Assembly: GCA_024509875.1 (NCBI GenBank)
Contig: JAMPIV010003422.1
Location: 1-64,000, forward strand
Origin: Oreohelix idahoensis
Taxonomy: Eukaryota > Mollusca > Gastropoda > Stylommatophora > Oreohelicidae
DNA length: 64,000 bases
Direction of reading: 5' to 3'
Part shown: piece after piece, positions 45,181 to 55,082 of the stretch
How the letters are laid out: each line of letters starts with the position of its first letter
Numbering within the stretch: the stretch's first letter is position 1
The notes under the pieces: generated by a model
What the model was told of the DNA's origin: nothing
The model's database searches: none
Seen by the model: only the letters and a program-made list of their open reading frames with translations
Program-made: the position numbers and the translations under genes

Positions 45181-48100
45181 ATGCTTACTATAGACCATTT
45201 CGTTAAGATTGGTAGGGAATATGGTTATAAATCTCAAGAACTTCGTCAGTTTGCTGAGTCAGAACTGGAAAAACATGAAAGAAAAGAAGCAGAGAAAAAG
45301 GCTGCATTAAAGAAAGAGGAAGAGGAACAAAAGGCTGCATTAAAGAAAGAGGAAGAGGAACAAAAGGCTGCATTAAAGAAAGAGGAAGCAGAATGTGAGA
45401 TGAAGCAAATTGACAAGGAAAATAGATTGAGAGAGATTGCTCAACGTGAAAGAGAAGAGCAAAGAGCAATCGCCAGACAGGAAGAAGAGAATAAATTGAA
45501 ACGAGAGGAAATTATTTTACAACAAGAAATGGAATTGGCGCGTATTAAATTGGAGACAGCAAGATTACAAGCACAAAGTGCTGATGCAAACCAGAATAAT
45601 AACGCACAAAATGGATCATCATCCAGCCAAACTAAACATTTCTACAACTTTAAATTACCCACTCTCAACTTGAACGTGGACGACCTTTCATCGTTCCTGT
45701 CACGTTTTGAACAGACTTGCAAAACTAACCATTTGCCTGAAGAGTCATGGGTACTCAAGTTAAATGAATTCTTGGTTGGAGAACCATTGACGGCTTCTCA
45801 AAATGCTGACCCATCAATAGCAAATAACTACGGTGCTATTAAGTCCTTGCTTTTACGAAGGTTTCACCTGGACGAGGAACACTGTAGGTTGAAATTTAAG
45901 GGAATTTTACCTGAATCTCCAAAAGATTTTGCAGGATTCATTGCGAACATACGCAATACATTTAATAGATGGGTTGAACTGGCAGAAGTCAACAAATCAT
46001 ACGACAAATTAGTTGATTTACTACTACGGGATAAGGTATTATCTTCGGTTAGCCAGCCATTTTTTGCATATTTGCAGGAGCGTAAACCAGGTACTATGGA
46101 CGAGTTAGAAAAAATTTCTTTAAACTACTGTTCGGCACATCCGAATGCAACCATTTCTAACTCCTCATTAAGAGAACCTCTACCTGTGGCGTCTAATATG
46201 GCCTACAATCATAATAACAAACAAAGACATCACAGTGTAGACAGAAGCAGGTTCCAAAGAAATCACAATGTTAACTTTCAGAAGGGACATAATAATGATT
46301 TCAACAATAAAAATGAGTTCAACAGAGGTAGATCACGAGATAGAAATTATTCACCTCAAACAAACTACCACAATGGTCAACATAACACTAATTATAATCG
46401 ATCACATACTCCCAATAATAATAGTAACTGGAATGGTAATAATCATGGCTCGAGACATCGAGATAATAGTTACTATAGAGGACGACGAGATAATTCTAAC
46501 AATTATACTCGGAATCGATCTCATTCTCGGGGATCATCTCATTACAACCATAATACAGGGGCGGCAGTTACAAATAATACTACCCCTATAGCTCAGGTCC
46601 CACTTGACAATAATACAACACAGTCTTCTGCTGCATGTTTTGCTATTAATTATAATGTGGCAAATAGTTGCCAACAATGCAATCTTATTTTTCAGAAGGC
46701 GAAAGAAACAGTGCTTAACTGCGGACATATTACACCAGAGGTAGGTCTTGCAGTCAACGATGGAACAGGCCTACTAATTTTTAACAGGGGATTAGTTAAT
46801 GGATCCGTCGTCTCAGTGCTGAGGGATTCAGGATCCACAACGATTGGTGTACGACAGTCGCTGGTACATCCTAGCTGTGCAACGGGGGAATATGTCCGTT
46901 GCATGACTTTTGGGGGAACTATTGAGTTTTACCCCACAGCTATTATTCATGTTAACACACCTTTTTTCACAGGGAACGTAAAAGTATGTATGCTAAAAAA
47001 GCCTATAGCTGATCTGATGGTTGGTCGTATACACGGCAGTAAAGATTGTACTCCAGATGAGATTATAGAATGGGAGAAACATAACCTATGCACTGGAAAC
47101 GCCGTGACGACTAGAGCGCAGACTCAACTCATGGAGAAAGTTGATGATAATAAAATGGATGCAGACAACCAAGAGGAATTTGTAGTCAATTCACCTATTG
47201 ACAGGGAAACATTTGCAACCAAACAAAAAGAGGATAAATCTTTAAAAAAATTTTTTAAGTTGGTTGATAAAGTTGACAATCTATCCTCAGGTAATAATAA
47301 CAAACATTGTTTTGTTATTAAAAATGACATATTGATTAGATGTTTTAATGACAAATCACAAATGAAACAACAAGTTATGGTCCCGTATACTTTTAGACGG
47401 TACATTCTTCAACATGCACATGACTCACATTGTGCTGGACATATGGGATATACTCGAACACGATCTCGAGTACTGTCTTCATTCTTTTGGCCAGGAGCGT
47501 CAAGAGATATTTCGCAGTATGTACGTTCCTGTACTACATGCCAAGAAGTGAAAGCACGTGGAGCTTTTCACACGGCGCCTATTCAGGCTTGCGATATCTC
47601 AGTAAGACCGTTTGACAAGATGGCAATAGATATTATTGGTCCATTGCTACCATCGGCCAGAGGACATAGATTCGTCCTTACGTGCATTGATTTGTGCACA
47701 CGATGGCCAGAAGCTATCCCATTAAAGACCACCACTACCACAGATGTAGCTGATGCACTACATCTCATCTTTTCTAGAATAGGGTTTCCTAGAAAACTTT
47801 TATCAGACCATGGGTCACAGTTTATATCTGACACCATGAAGGAAGTCATGAAAACTTGGAACATTGATAGGAATTTAAGTAGTATTTATCATCCGATGAG
47901 TAATGGTGCGGTTGAAAGACTTAACCGTACACTTAAACAACTACTACATAAGGTTACTGCTAAGCACCCTCATGACTGGGACAGAGCACTCCCAGCTGTT
48001 CTATTTGCTTATCGGGAGGTACCGCATGAACAAACTGGCTTCTCTCCCTTTGAATTAGTTTTTGGTGCTCCCCCAAGAGGTCCTATGGGACTAATAAAAG

Positions 48101-50010
48101 ACTTATTAATTGACGCGGAGATGACTCAGGACACTCAGTCATCTTACGAGTACGTGATTAATCTTCGGAAGAACATTATTGAGTCTTGCCAGTTGGCAAC
48201 AGCTTCTTCTGAGGCTGCAAAAGCTAAGGCTCGATCTCTACAAAATAGGTCTCGACGATTACGCCAATTATTCCCAGGCGACGAGGCTTATGTGTTACTT
48301 CCTCACAATAACAATAAATTATTGATATCTTGGAATGGTCCTTACAAAGTCATTGATAAAATTTCCGACGTTGATTACGTCTTAGATATCAAGGGACACA
48401 AAAAGATATTTCATATTAACATGCTCAAGCAATTTCATACACGTCCTGAACACTTACAGTCAATTTTTCATGAACTAGATGACAACACAGTATCTACTTG
48501 TTATTATTCTAACTTATCTGTCATCCAGGAAGAAGAATCTTCTTTTCCTGAGGTACAGTTACCGTTACCGGTACCAGTAGTTCAACCTACTGAATCTTGG
48601 CGGGATGTAACCATCTCTTCAACGGTTACACCGCAACAGCGTCTACAGATTGCTAATCTATTACAATCTTATCCAGATGTATTGACCGACGTCCCGGGTC
48701 GCACATCGGCTATCAGTCATGACATTACTCTCAATGATGATACACCTATTCGTGTACATCCCTATTCTGTTCCTTTACATTTCCTTGCTAAAACTACTAA
48801 GGAACTTGAACAGATGTTGTCTCTGGGAATCATTGAGACTAGTAATTCGCCATTCTCTTCTCCATTAGTGATTGTCCGGAAGAAGGACAATAACATCAGA
48901 CTATGTGTTGATTATAGAAAATTAAATGCTAAGACTATAGTTGACAGCGAACCACATCCACTTATCGACGACTTACTGCCACGTCTATCCAACGCAACTA
49001 TATTTAGTAAGATAGACTTAACTAAAGGTTATTGGCAGATACCACTGACCGAAAAGGCTAAGTACTACACCGCATTTTCCACTCCACAAGGTCTATACCA
49101 GTGGAATGTGATGCCTTTTGGGCTTGTTAATGCGCCAGCTACCTTCATTCGCCTGATGCGACAAATTTTATCAGGTAGACCAGACGTTATTACATATATT
49201 GACGACATATGCTTGTTTAGTTCGTCGTTTGAGGAACATGTTTCGGGACTTAGATATGTTTTCGACACTCTAAGGAATTATCATCTAACTGCTAAACCTA
49301 CAAAGGTGCAAATCGCGTGTAATGAGATAACCTTTTTGGGACATATCATTGGATCGGGATATATCCGAACGTTACCTAGTACAGTCTCCAAAATTCTAAA
49401 CATAGCAGTTCCTCAGACGAAGAAACAGGTCAGGAGTTTGTTAGGACTTGTTCAATATTACAGTAGATTCATACCAAACTTGTCATCCATCACGGCTGTA
49501 TTGTCTTCATTGTTAAAAAAAGACATGCCGGTGAAGGTGACATGGACTGGTACATGCAATGAAACTTTCAACAAAATTATAAATTTGTTCTCGCATGAAC
49601 CAATTTTAAGACTTCCCGATGCTTCCAAAAGATTTTTCTTACGAACAGATGCTAGTAACTACGGCATTGGTGCATGCCTGCTCCAGAACCATGATGGCAT
49701 TCTACATCCTACCTTATACATTTCAAGAAAGCTAAAGCCTGCAGAAACAAAGTATTCAACAGTTGACAAGGAACTGTTATCCGTGATATGGGCAATAACT
49801 AAACTCGAAAAGTTCCTGCTTGGTGCTCCCTTCACCATACAGACGGACCAACGTGCTGTAGCATCCTTGCGTCGATCAAACCATAAAAGCCAGAAACTCG
49901 CCAGATATGCAATCATCCTACAGCCATTTGAATTCTCCATTGAACATATTCCTGGCACTGAAAACATTGTGGCGGATGCGTTGTCACGTAATCCTATTGA
50001 CGACGAATAA
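45181..50010 (+). CDS. gag-pol: Gag-PR-IN-RT-RNaseH polyprotein, intact, Gmr1-like order
   Basis: This 1609-codon frame has every retrotransposon function. Residues 28-132 are a Glu/Lys coiled coil with three KAALKKEEEEQ-type repeats. About 150-340 is a Gag domain, and 350-460 is Asn/His/Arg-rich. There is no CCHC knuckle, only C497-X2-C with a later C-G-H. Protease has LRDSGSTT (D549). The integrase zinc finger (HDSHCAGHMG..CTTC, about 745-793) is followed by a DD35E core: D817 (AIDIIGP), D876 (LLSDHGSQF), E912 (NGAVERLNRTL), then GPY/F (SWNGPYKVI). RT has LCVDYRKLNAKT and the catalytic YIDD (D1341, D1342). RNase H has RTDASNYGIG and ends IVADALSRNP. Integrase before RT is the Gmr1-like arrangement. 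No frameshift separates gag from pol. Confidence 0.95.
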   Translation: MLTIDHFVKIGREYGYKSQELRQFAESELEKHERKEAEKKAALKKEEEEQKAALKKEEEEQKAALKKEEAECEMKQIDKENRLREIAQREREEQRAIARQEEENKLKREEIILQQEMELARIKLETARLQAQSADANQNNNAQNGSSSSQTKHFYNFKLPTLNLNVDDLSSFLSRFEQTCKTNHLPEESWVLKLNEFLVGEPLTASQNADPSIANNYGAIKSLLLRRFHLDEEHCRLKFKGILPESPKDFAGFIANIRNTFNRWVELAEVNKSYDKLVDLLLRDKVLSSVSQPFFAYLQERKPGTMDELEKISLNYCSAHPNATISNSSLREPLPVASNMAYNHNNKQRHHSVDRSRFQRNHNVNFQKGHNNDFNNKNEFNRGRSRDRNYSPQTNYHNGQHNTNYNRSHTPNNNSNWNGNNHGSRHRDNSYYRGRRDNSNNYTRNRSHSRGSSHYNHNTGAAVTNNTTPIAQVPLDNNTTQSSAACFAINYNVANSCQQCNLIFQKAKETVLNCGHITPEVGLAVNDGTGLLIFNRGLVNGSVVSVLRDSGSTTIGVRQSLVHPSCATGEYVRCMTFGGTIEFYPTAIIHVNTPFFTGNVKVCMLKKPIADLMVGRIHGSKDCTPDEIIEWEKHNLCTGNAVTTRAQTQLMEKVDDNKMDADNQEEFVVNSPIDRETFATKQKEDKSLKKFFKLVDKVDNLSSGNNNKHCFVIKNDILIRCFNDKSQMKQQVMVPYTFRRYILQHAHDSHCAGHMGYTRTRSRVLSSFFWPGASRDISQYVRSCTTCQEVKARGAFHTAPIQACDISVRPFDKMAIDIIGPLLPSARGHRFVLTCIDLCTRWPEAIPLKTTTTTDVADALHLIFSRIGFPRKLLSDHGSQFISDTMKEVMKTWNIDRNLSSIYHPMSNGAVERLNRTLKQLLHKVTAKHPHDWDRALPAVLFAYREVPHEQTGFSPFELVFGAPPRGPMGLIKDLLIDAEMTQDTQSSYEYVINLRKNIIESCQLATASSEAAKAKARSLQNRSRRLRQLFPGDEAYVLLPHNNNKLLISWNGPYKVIDKISDVDYVLDIKGHKKIFHINMLKQFHTRPEHLQSIFHELDDNTVSTCYYSNLSVIQEEESSFPEVQLPLPVPVVQPTESWRDVTISSTVTPQQRLQIANLLQSYPDVLTDVPGRTSAISHDITLNDDTPIRVHPYSVPLHFLAKTTKELEQMLSLGIIETSNSPFSSPLVIVRKKDNNIRLCVDYRKLNAKTIVDSEPHPLIDDLLPRLSNATIFSKIDLTKGYWQIPLTEKAKYYTAFSTPQGLYQWNVMPFGLVNAPATFIRLMRQILSGRPDVITYIDDICLFSSSFEEHVSGLRYVFDTLRNYHLTAKPTKVQIACNEITFLGHIIGSGYIRTLPSTVSKILNIAVPQTKKQVRSLLGLVQYYSRFIPNLSSITAVLSSLLKKDMPVKVTWTGTCNETFNKIINLFSHEPILRLPDASKRFFLRTDASNYGIGACLLQNHDGILHPTLYISRKLKPAETKYSTVDKELLSVIWAITKLEKFLLGAPFTIQTDQRAVASLRRSNHKSQKLARYAIILQPFEFSIEHIPGTENIVADALSRNPIDDE

Positions 50011-51033
50011 TCAACATTAACATTCCTAAAACATATCAACTATAAAGGAACTAACCTTGCCTTCAATTTAAACTTTATAAACACTATATGCATCACAGAA
50101 TTGAACTAAAAGACAATCAAGGTATACATATTGTTATTGGAACTTCGTCTAACGTCCATACACGATATATGAATATTCGTTGAACAATCATGGAACAATA
50201 TCCGACGACAAGTCGAACTTATTATCCTATGTGCACTTAATTCTTAGATGCTGGGATAAATGACATTTCTTTCCAACGTAAACGTTTGAACATTTTTGCC
50301 TAAAAGAATTCATCAGGATCAAGACTACGGATGGATCATCATATCCTATACTAATTAATTAGTTAACTTAACTTCTTAATTGAATTATTATCAATAAAAT
50401 GAAATGTGAGAAAAAAATGAAATGAAAGAACAAAAAAAAGAGAACGAAATATAAAAAGAAGAAATTATGAAAAGAGAAAATAAATCTCACACACAAGTAT
50501 TAAATTAATATTTTTTTTTAATGTACCTATACATTATTTAGTTAGTTAAATTAGATAGTTATTATTCACTAACACTTAACACACACAATTAAGTTAAACT
50601 TATATTCGAATTTCTTTCTATTTCTTCTCACTTATTTTGTCTTTTCTTCTCTCATAACATCGCGTTACATTAGAACCTTAATAATTTAACTCTTAGTTTA
50701 ATTAATTAATTTAATGTTAATTAGTTAAATTAATTCCTATATGACATACTAATACGACAGACCTTACTTTAATTTAATTCTATCATTCACTATTAACATT
50801 GGACATTTTATTTAGTTGATATAATAATATGTATAATATTGATATATATAAAGTGATTAATGTTAGATGACTATGACAAATAGTTAGTTGACATGACCGC
50901 GACACGGTTCTACTCAGAACATCGTCGGCCATATGTCACAATTGTGTTAAATTTTTTTTGAAAAATTGTTAAGTCGGATAGATCTTGAAAAAAAAATCTA
51001 TCGATTTTTTTTTTTCCCCGGTGTACAGGGAAT
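50011..51033 (+). other. 3' untranslated region of the middle element
   Basis: AT-rich, non-coding. A purine-dominated stretch at 50397-50482 could be an auxiliary plus-strand priming site. The tract immediately before the right LTR is only AGGGAA, short for a polypurine tract, and follows an A run and a T run at 50985-51015. Confidence 0.6.
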
Positions 51034-51850
51034 TGTTACGGTATATGATATTAACGCCGTCTGCTAAAGGTTATCAGACGTGCAATTGTAAAGGTTAAGG
51101 CATTTAATATATTGCGATAGATGTTTCAATTATTGAACGCTCCATACACGATCGATTATGACGTGTATAGCGTTGTTTGGGTCACAGTCGGTAACTAAGA
51201 AACGCTACCCTTTGTTACTTGACCGCCAAGCTGAATAGCTGCGTTTTTTTCTAACCTTCCAATTCAATGGCATGATATAGCCATATATATGCATTTTTTG
51301 ATGGATCAGGGTCAGTCCTAGAACTCTATATGAGAGGAAAATTTATGGAGGTTAGTAATTAACTAGAATCCTCAGAAGGATGAGAATAATCGTCAAATTC
51401 ATATGAAATATTCAGACTCGCAGTCTCACTGTCGGCAGGTAGCCATGTCTATCTGCTCGTGCATATAGCTGTGATGTTCTGACGACAATACTGCATTGTA
51501 TCCTTAAACGGACATTGACACATAACCAGCAGTCTACGTTATTGATTAATTTATGCATGACTTATATGGACTGATGCTCTACTCCTATTTGAAATGATCA
51601 TCCTGTGTGTACAACTGTGAATTAAATGTATGGACTCAATGAAATGACTTATCAAATCAATCGTATTCCAAGGTTCAAGTATTGTTCGGAATCTTCCACC
51701 CCCGCATTCGCTTAATCTTCCATCGAAGGCACGATGCACTATCACTGAATGAAAAAACTAACATATCAAAGAAAAAACAATGGCCAGAAATTTATAATTG
51801 TTTTATTCACATCACATGGAACATTGTTCAGAGCAAGCCACCATGTAACA
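51034..51850 (+). repeat. 3' LTR of the middle element
   Basis: TGTTAC...GTAACA, 817 bp, nearly identical to 33615-34429. It is followed by ATAAT (51851-51855). Confidence 0.95.
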
Positions 51851-51855
51851 ATAAT

Positions 51856-52146
51856 TACAATGAAATTGTAGAAAATCTCCTTCTGAAGTATAAGAGTCTT
51901 GGCTGCAACATGTCTTTGAAAATTCATTTTCTGGATTCTCATCTGGATTTCTTTACGTCAAACTGTGCAGCGGTCAGTGATGAGCATGGTGAACGATTTC
52001 ACCAGGACATTGCTGCTATGGAGACAAGGTATCAGGGCAATTGGAGCCCTTCAATGCTTGCCGATTACTGTTGGACTGTGACCAGAGACACCTCATCGAT
52101 TGACTACAAGAAGCAAGCAAAGAGAGCTCGAACAGCGACTGAATAA
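51856..52146 (+). pseudogene. CACTA-type transposase-like gene, 3' part
   Basis: The frame resumes exactly in phase after the LTR insertion: codons end at 33614 and restart at 51856 (YNEIVENLL), then 96 further codons to TAA at 52144. It contains GCNMSLKIHFLDSHLDFF and SDEHGERFHQDIAAM, whose Glu is the best candidate for the third catalytic residue. It closes with MLADYCWTVTRD. The two halves are now 18 kb apart, so the transposase cannot be made from this copy unless the insert is removed, and the TAG at 33270 remains. Confidence 0.78.
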
Positions 52147-52439
52147 TGACGGAATGGGTTCAAATGTGCCTTATTAAAACATGATAATGTGAACTTTAAA
52201 TGTTTTTATTTTTTCTATCATTTTATATTGAAATATCAATTAATTGAGTATGGAACCACAATTTTTATAATGCTAAAGTAGAAAGACTAGCTGTTCACCC
52301 CAGAGAATTAAACAAGCATACATTATTTGTATTACTGTAATGTAAATTCATCATTTAAAAAAAAAACAGAGCCAATTGGTGAATTTCATTATGATATTTG
52401 AAATCAGCATGTCGAAATCAATAAGAAATGGTATATTTA

Positions 52440-52480
52440 ATTTCTGGTACAAATAACTTTTGAAAATTTGTTGACTAGTG
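52440..52480 (-). repeat. Right terminal inverted repeat of CACTA-type element
   Basis: ATTTCTGGTAC (52440-52450) and TTGTTGACTAGTG (52468-52480) mirror the left end. TAA follows. Confidence 0.82.
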
Positions 52481-52483
52481 TAA

Positions 52484-52932
52484 TTTGTGATCTATCTTGT
52501 AACGTTGAGTTTATTGGTCATTTTAGAATTGTGTTTCTGTTGTTTTGTTTCTGGGAATATAAAATACAACTTATGTGTCACATGGCCGTTCTTGCTTCCT
52601 TGTTTTGACACGTGGTTTAGGAATATCCAATAGATACGCGTGCTGATAATACAATTAACAAAATAAGACTTGTCAATCATCCTGTAGAAATATTATATTT
52701 ATAACACATAAGGAAGGGAAAACCGAGGCTTGTAAACAATAAATAAATATTAGACAAACATTTCACTCACGTCTGTTGTTTTTCTTTTGTCTAGTTATCT
52801 ACTTCTTTTTTTCTTACGAGTGCCTGAAAACATACCGTTATATTTGTCTAAGAAATATTATATCCCATACTGTGATTACCTGATCGTCCTTGACATTTTA
52901 TGGCAGCAGTCCCGCTTGGGTCATGGCTCTTA
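52484..52932. other. Unclassified DNA between transposon and SINE
   Basis: No recognisable feature is seen. This is genomic or older repeat sequence flanking the CACTA-type element on its right. Confidence 0.45.
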
Positions 52933-52944
52933 AGTGACATACTT

Positions 52945-53235
52945 GGGAGCAGCGCTGGTGTAATGGTTACCACATTGCGCTGGCAATCAGGTGTTCAAGG
53001 TTCAAGCCCGGGCGTGGGCATTTGAAGCAGTGTCATCGACCGTGATTTTTACTGAATAACCTGAACGGATCCTGAGATAAACCGTCTGTGGATGGGAAGG
53101 AGCGAAGCTCCTGACCGGGTTGTAAGGAAAGTCCACAGCCTCCCCAGCCTCACAATGACATGTCTTTGGGCCGAAGGGCTGAAAAACCTGAAGTGGGCTG
53201 AAGTGCCGCTGGTTAAGAAAAAAACAAAACAACAC
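52945..53235 (+). mobile_element. tRNA-derived SINE with 12-bp target duplication
   Basis: The 5' head has an A box TGGTGTAATGG (about 52955-52965) and a B box GGTTCAAGCCC (about 52999-53009), the internal RNA polymerase III promoter of tRNA-derived SINEs. A unique body follows and the unit ends in an A-rich tail (53217-53235). AGTGACATACTT occurs directly before (52933-52944) and after (53236-53247), a clear target duplication. The acceptor ends cannot pair, so it is not a tRNA gene. It carries no coding capacity and needs LINE enzymes in trans. Confidence 0.9.
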
Positions 53236-53289
53236 AGTGACATACTTCGGTCACCGCTTTGAACTTAACCCACTTCGTTAAGGGGGCTT

Positions 53290-53412
53290 CACTAAAATGG
53301 TTATTTTCACCTGATGTAAGAGTCTCAACTTGCTGCGTCCTCCCAGAATCCTGGACTTATCTCTTCATGTCTCTCTTGTATGCATCTTTCAAACTTCAGC
53401 TGTGGTTGCCTT
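53290..53412 (-). pseudogene. Possible LINE C-terminal fragment
   Basis: The minus strand reads PQLKFERCIQERHEEISPGFWEDAAS. It resembles the terminal block PxLRFKDVxKRDLxxLxIxPxxWEDxAxDR of the LINE type also seen at 57863-58420. The match is short and diverged. A pure G run lies at 53427-53441. Confidence 0.4.
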
Positions 53413-53461
53413 TTTTTAATTGGTGGGGGGGGGGGGGGGGGGAGGCAAGGGCGCAAGCTTG

Positions 53462-54931
53462 GTTCAATATTAAGTTTAATCCCGTTGAGAGATATTAACA
53501 CTTTTTTGCATCCCATATAGATTTTTTATTATGATACTCACATAAATCACTGTTAATTACCTCCCTTGAAGTGTTTGGCCGGTTACAAATACAAACTCGG
53601 CAAGTTTCGATTCCCTACGCATTGGAGAAAAAGAAAGGGAGGAAAGAGGGGGGGGGGGGGGGAAACAAAAGTCACAACTCACTTACATAATAAGCATGTA
53701 AAGTCACTGACTTTTAACTAACTTTCTGTATTGGCTATACAACCAGACATTGACGTTGGGAACTCTTATCAATTGTCCACTACCATCGCATTGCTATTTC
53801 CCTCATACTGAAACGTTAAGATACATCCCATACGTTTTATCTAAGGGAGGTAATGTTTATTACAAGGGGAGTAATATAAGCGAAAAAACTAGTTATAACT
53901 TTTAAAACATTAAATAGTTATTGTATATAACTTTTTGCAAACACTGTTGCAGCAAAGACCTTAATGGCAATTTATTTTAAATTCCTAAGAAAATTTTTCT
54001 GCCGTTTGTTACTATTATAGAAATATGCATTTATATTTTAAATGGGATAAATAAATGCACGCTAAGCTCAATACGCGTCAGCAAATATGTATAACACGAG
54101 TTTCTTTAAGCGCGTAGGACATGATAACAGTATTAACGTATTACCATATTTTTGACCGGCACAAAGTGCTGCCTGAACTAAAGTTGAGACTATGTGTTTG
54201 ACGAGTCCCCCTAGTGAGTCCCAAAATGACCAGAAGTCCTCACCAATCTTCTCCACCAAATATAACACGAGGTGACAAGAGGAGCTTTCATTGCTTAGGG
54301 ACTTGAAGGGGAATTAAAAGACATCGAGTCCAACCCAAATATAACAGTCTCTCAACCCACACATTTAATCTCAGTGTGTGGCTCTAAAAACACAGAGAAC
54401 AACGAAGACATTAACATCCGCAGTGGTTGAATCACATGTCACCGGACGTTTCCATTGATAAGTCGTCTTTAGTGCGTCGCGTCATATCCTAACGCCGTGT
54501 CCCTATCCGTTATCCTGGTCAAGTTTTGTGTAATTTTGATTAAATAATATCAGTTCTATCAATACTCTACAGCTTTAAAGGGAGTGACTTGAGTATACAT
54601 AGCCTGGAAACAAGTTAACAGCATTACAAGACATTCAGTTTATGAAATAAAGTAAATAGACGCAGATCCAAAAATAGAGTCCGACACAAAAGTAGAAACT
54701 AACCCAAAAAATTTAGAGGAAGACTAAAAATAAAGCCAGACCCAAACAATAGGGGCAGATATAAAAGAAAGAGGTAGATTAAAAAAAATAGAGGTAGATA
54801 AAAAAAATAGAGGCAGATACAAAAATAGAGGCAGATATTAAACAAATTGAGGCAGACAGACAAATAGGCAGACACAAAGAAACCGAGGCAGACATAAAAA
54901 GTAAAGACAGACGCAAAAACATTTGGAGAAG
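53462..54931 (+). repeat. Large inverted repeat, left arm
   Basis: From GTTCAATATTAAG (53463) to GACGCAAAAACAT (about 54931), the sequence is the reverse complement of 60387-63076 once a 1.24-kb LINE in the right arm is ignored. Matching landmarks include GGCCGGTTACAAATACAAAC, AACCAGACATTGACGTTGGG, GTCCACTACCATCGCATTGC and GACTTATCAATGG (as its complement). The inner third (54660-54925) is a degenerate ~18-bp repeat of AGGCAGA..AAAAATAG. Similarity looks high but not perfect, with small indels. Confidence 0.9.
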
Positions 54932-54939
54932 AGAACTTG

Positions 54940-55082
<143 letters not shown>

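Larger units (their letters stand above)
33615..51850 (+). mobile_element. Gmr1-like Ty3/gypsy LTR retrotransposon (middle element)
   Basis: The element has 815- and 817-bp LTRs that both begin TGTTAC and end GTAACA, an ATAAT duplication, a primer-binding site directly after the left LTR and a single 1609-codon gag-pol frame. Removing the inner element (35422-44591 plus one CATAA) leaves about 9.06 kb. I count about three substitutions and one 2-bp indel between the LTRs, so insertion is recent. The leader before gag-pol is long (about 1.58 kb after removing the inner element) and both flanks of the frame are AT-rich. All enzymatic domains are present, so the element was probably autonomous until the inner element interrupted its leader. 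Confidence 0.93.
31885..52480 (+). mobile_element. CACTA-type DNA transposon, split by nested LTR elements
   Basis: Both ends carry CACTAGTCAACAA (31885-31897, and its reverse complement at 52468-52480). They are flanked by TAA on the left (31882-31884) and right (52481-52483), a 3-bp target duplication. Further in, GTACCAGAAAT (31905-31915 / 52440-52450) and TTGGCTCT (about 31980 / 52367) also mirror each other, so the inverted ends extend imperfectly for over 100 bp. Without the nested insert the element is about 2.36 kb and holds one transposase-like gene. CACTA-starting ends with a 3-bp duplication are the hallmark of the EnSpm/CACTA (CMC) superfamily. Confidence 0.82.

Noticed and set aside
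46268..46591. 107-aa overlapping frame within gag-pol
   Set aside because: Out-of-frame shadow of the Asn/His/Arg-rich Gag region; its Ile/Met bias follows from the codons of the true frame.
33615..51850. Retrovirus with an envelope gene
   Set aside because: No env-like frame follows RNase H; only AT-rich non-coding DNA separates the polyprotein from the 3' LTR.
52945..53020. Functional tRNA gene
   Set aside because: A and B boxes are present but the acceptor ends do not pair, and the unit carries a SINE body, A-rich tail and target duplication.
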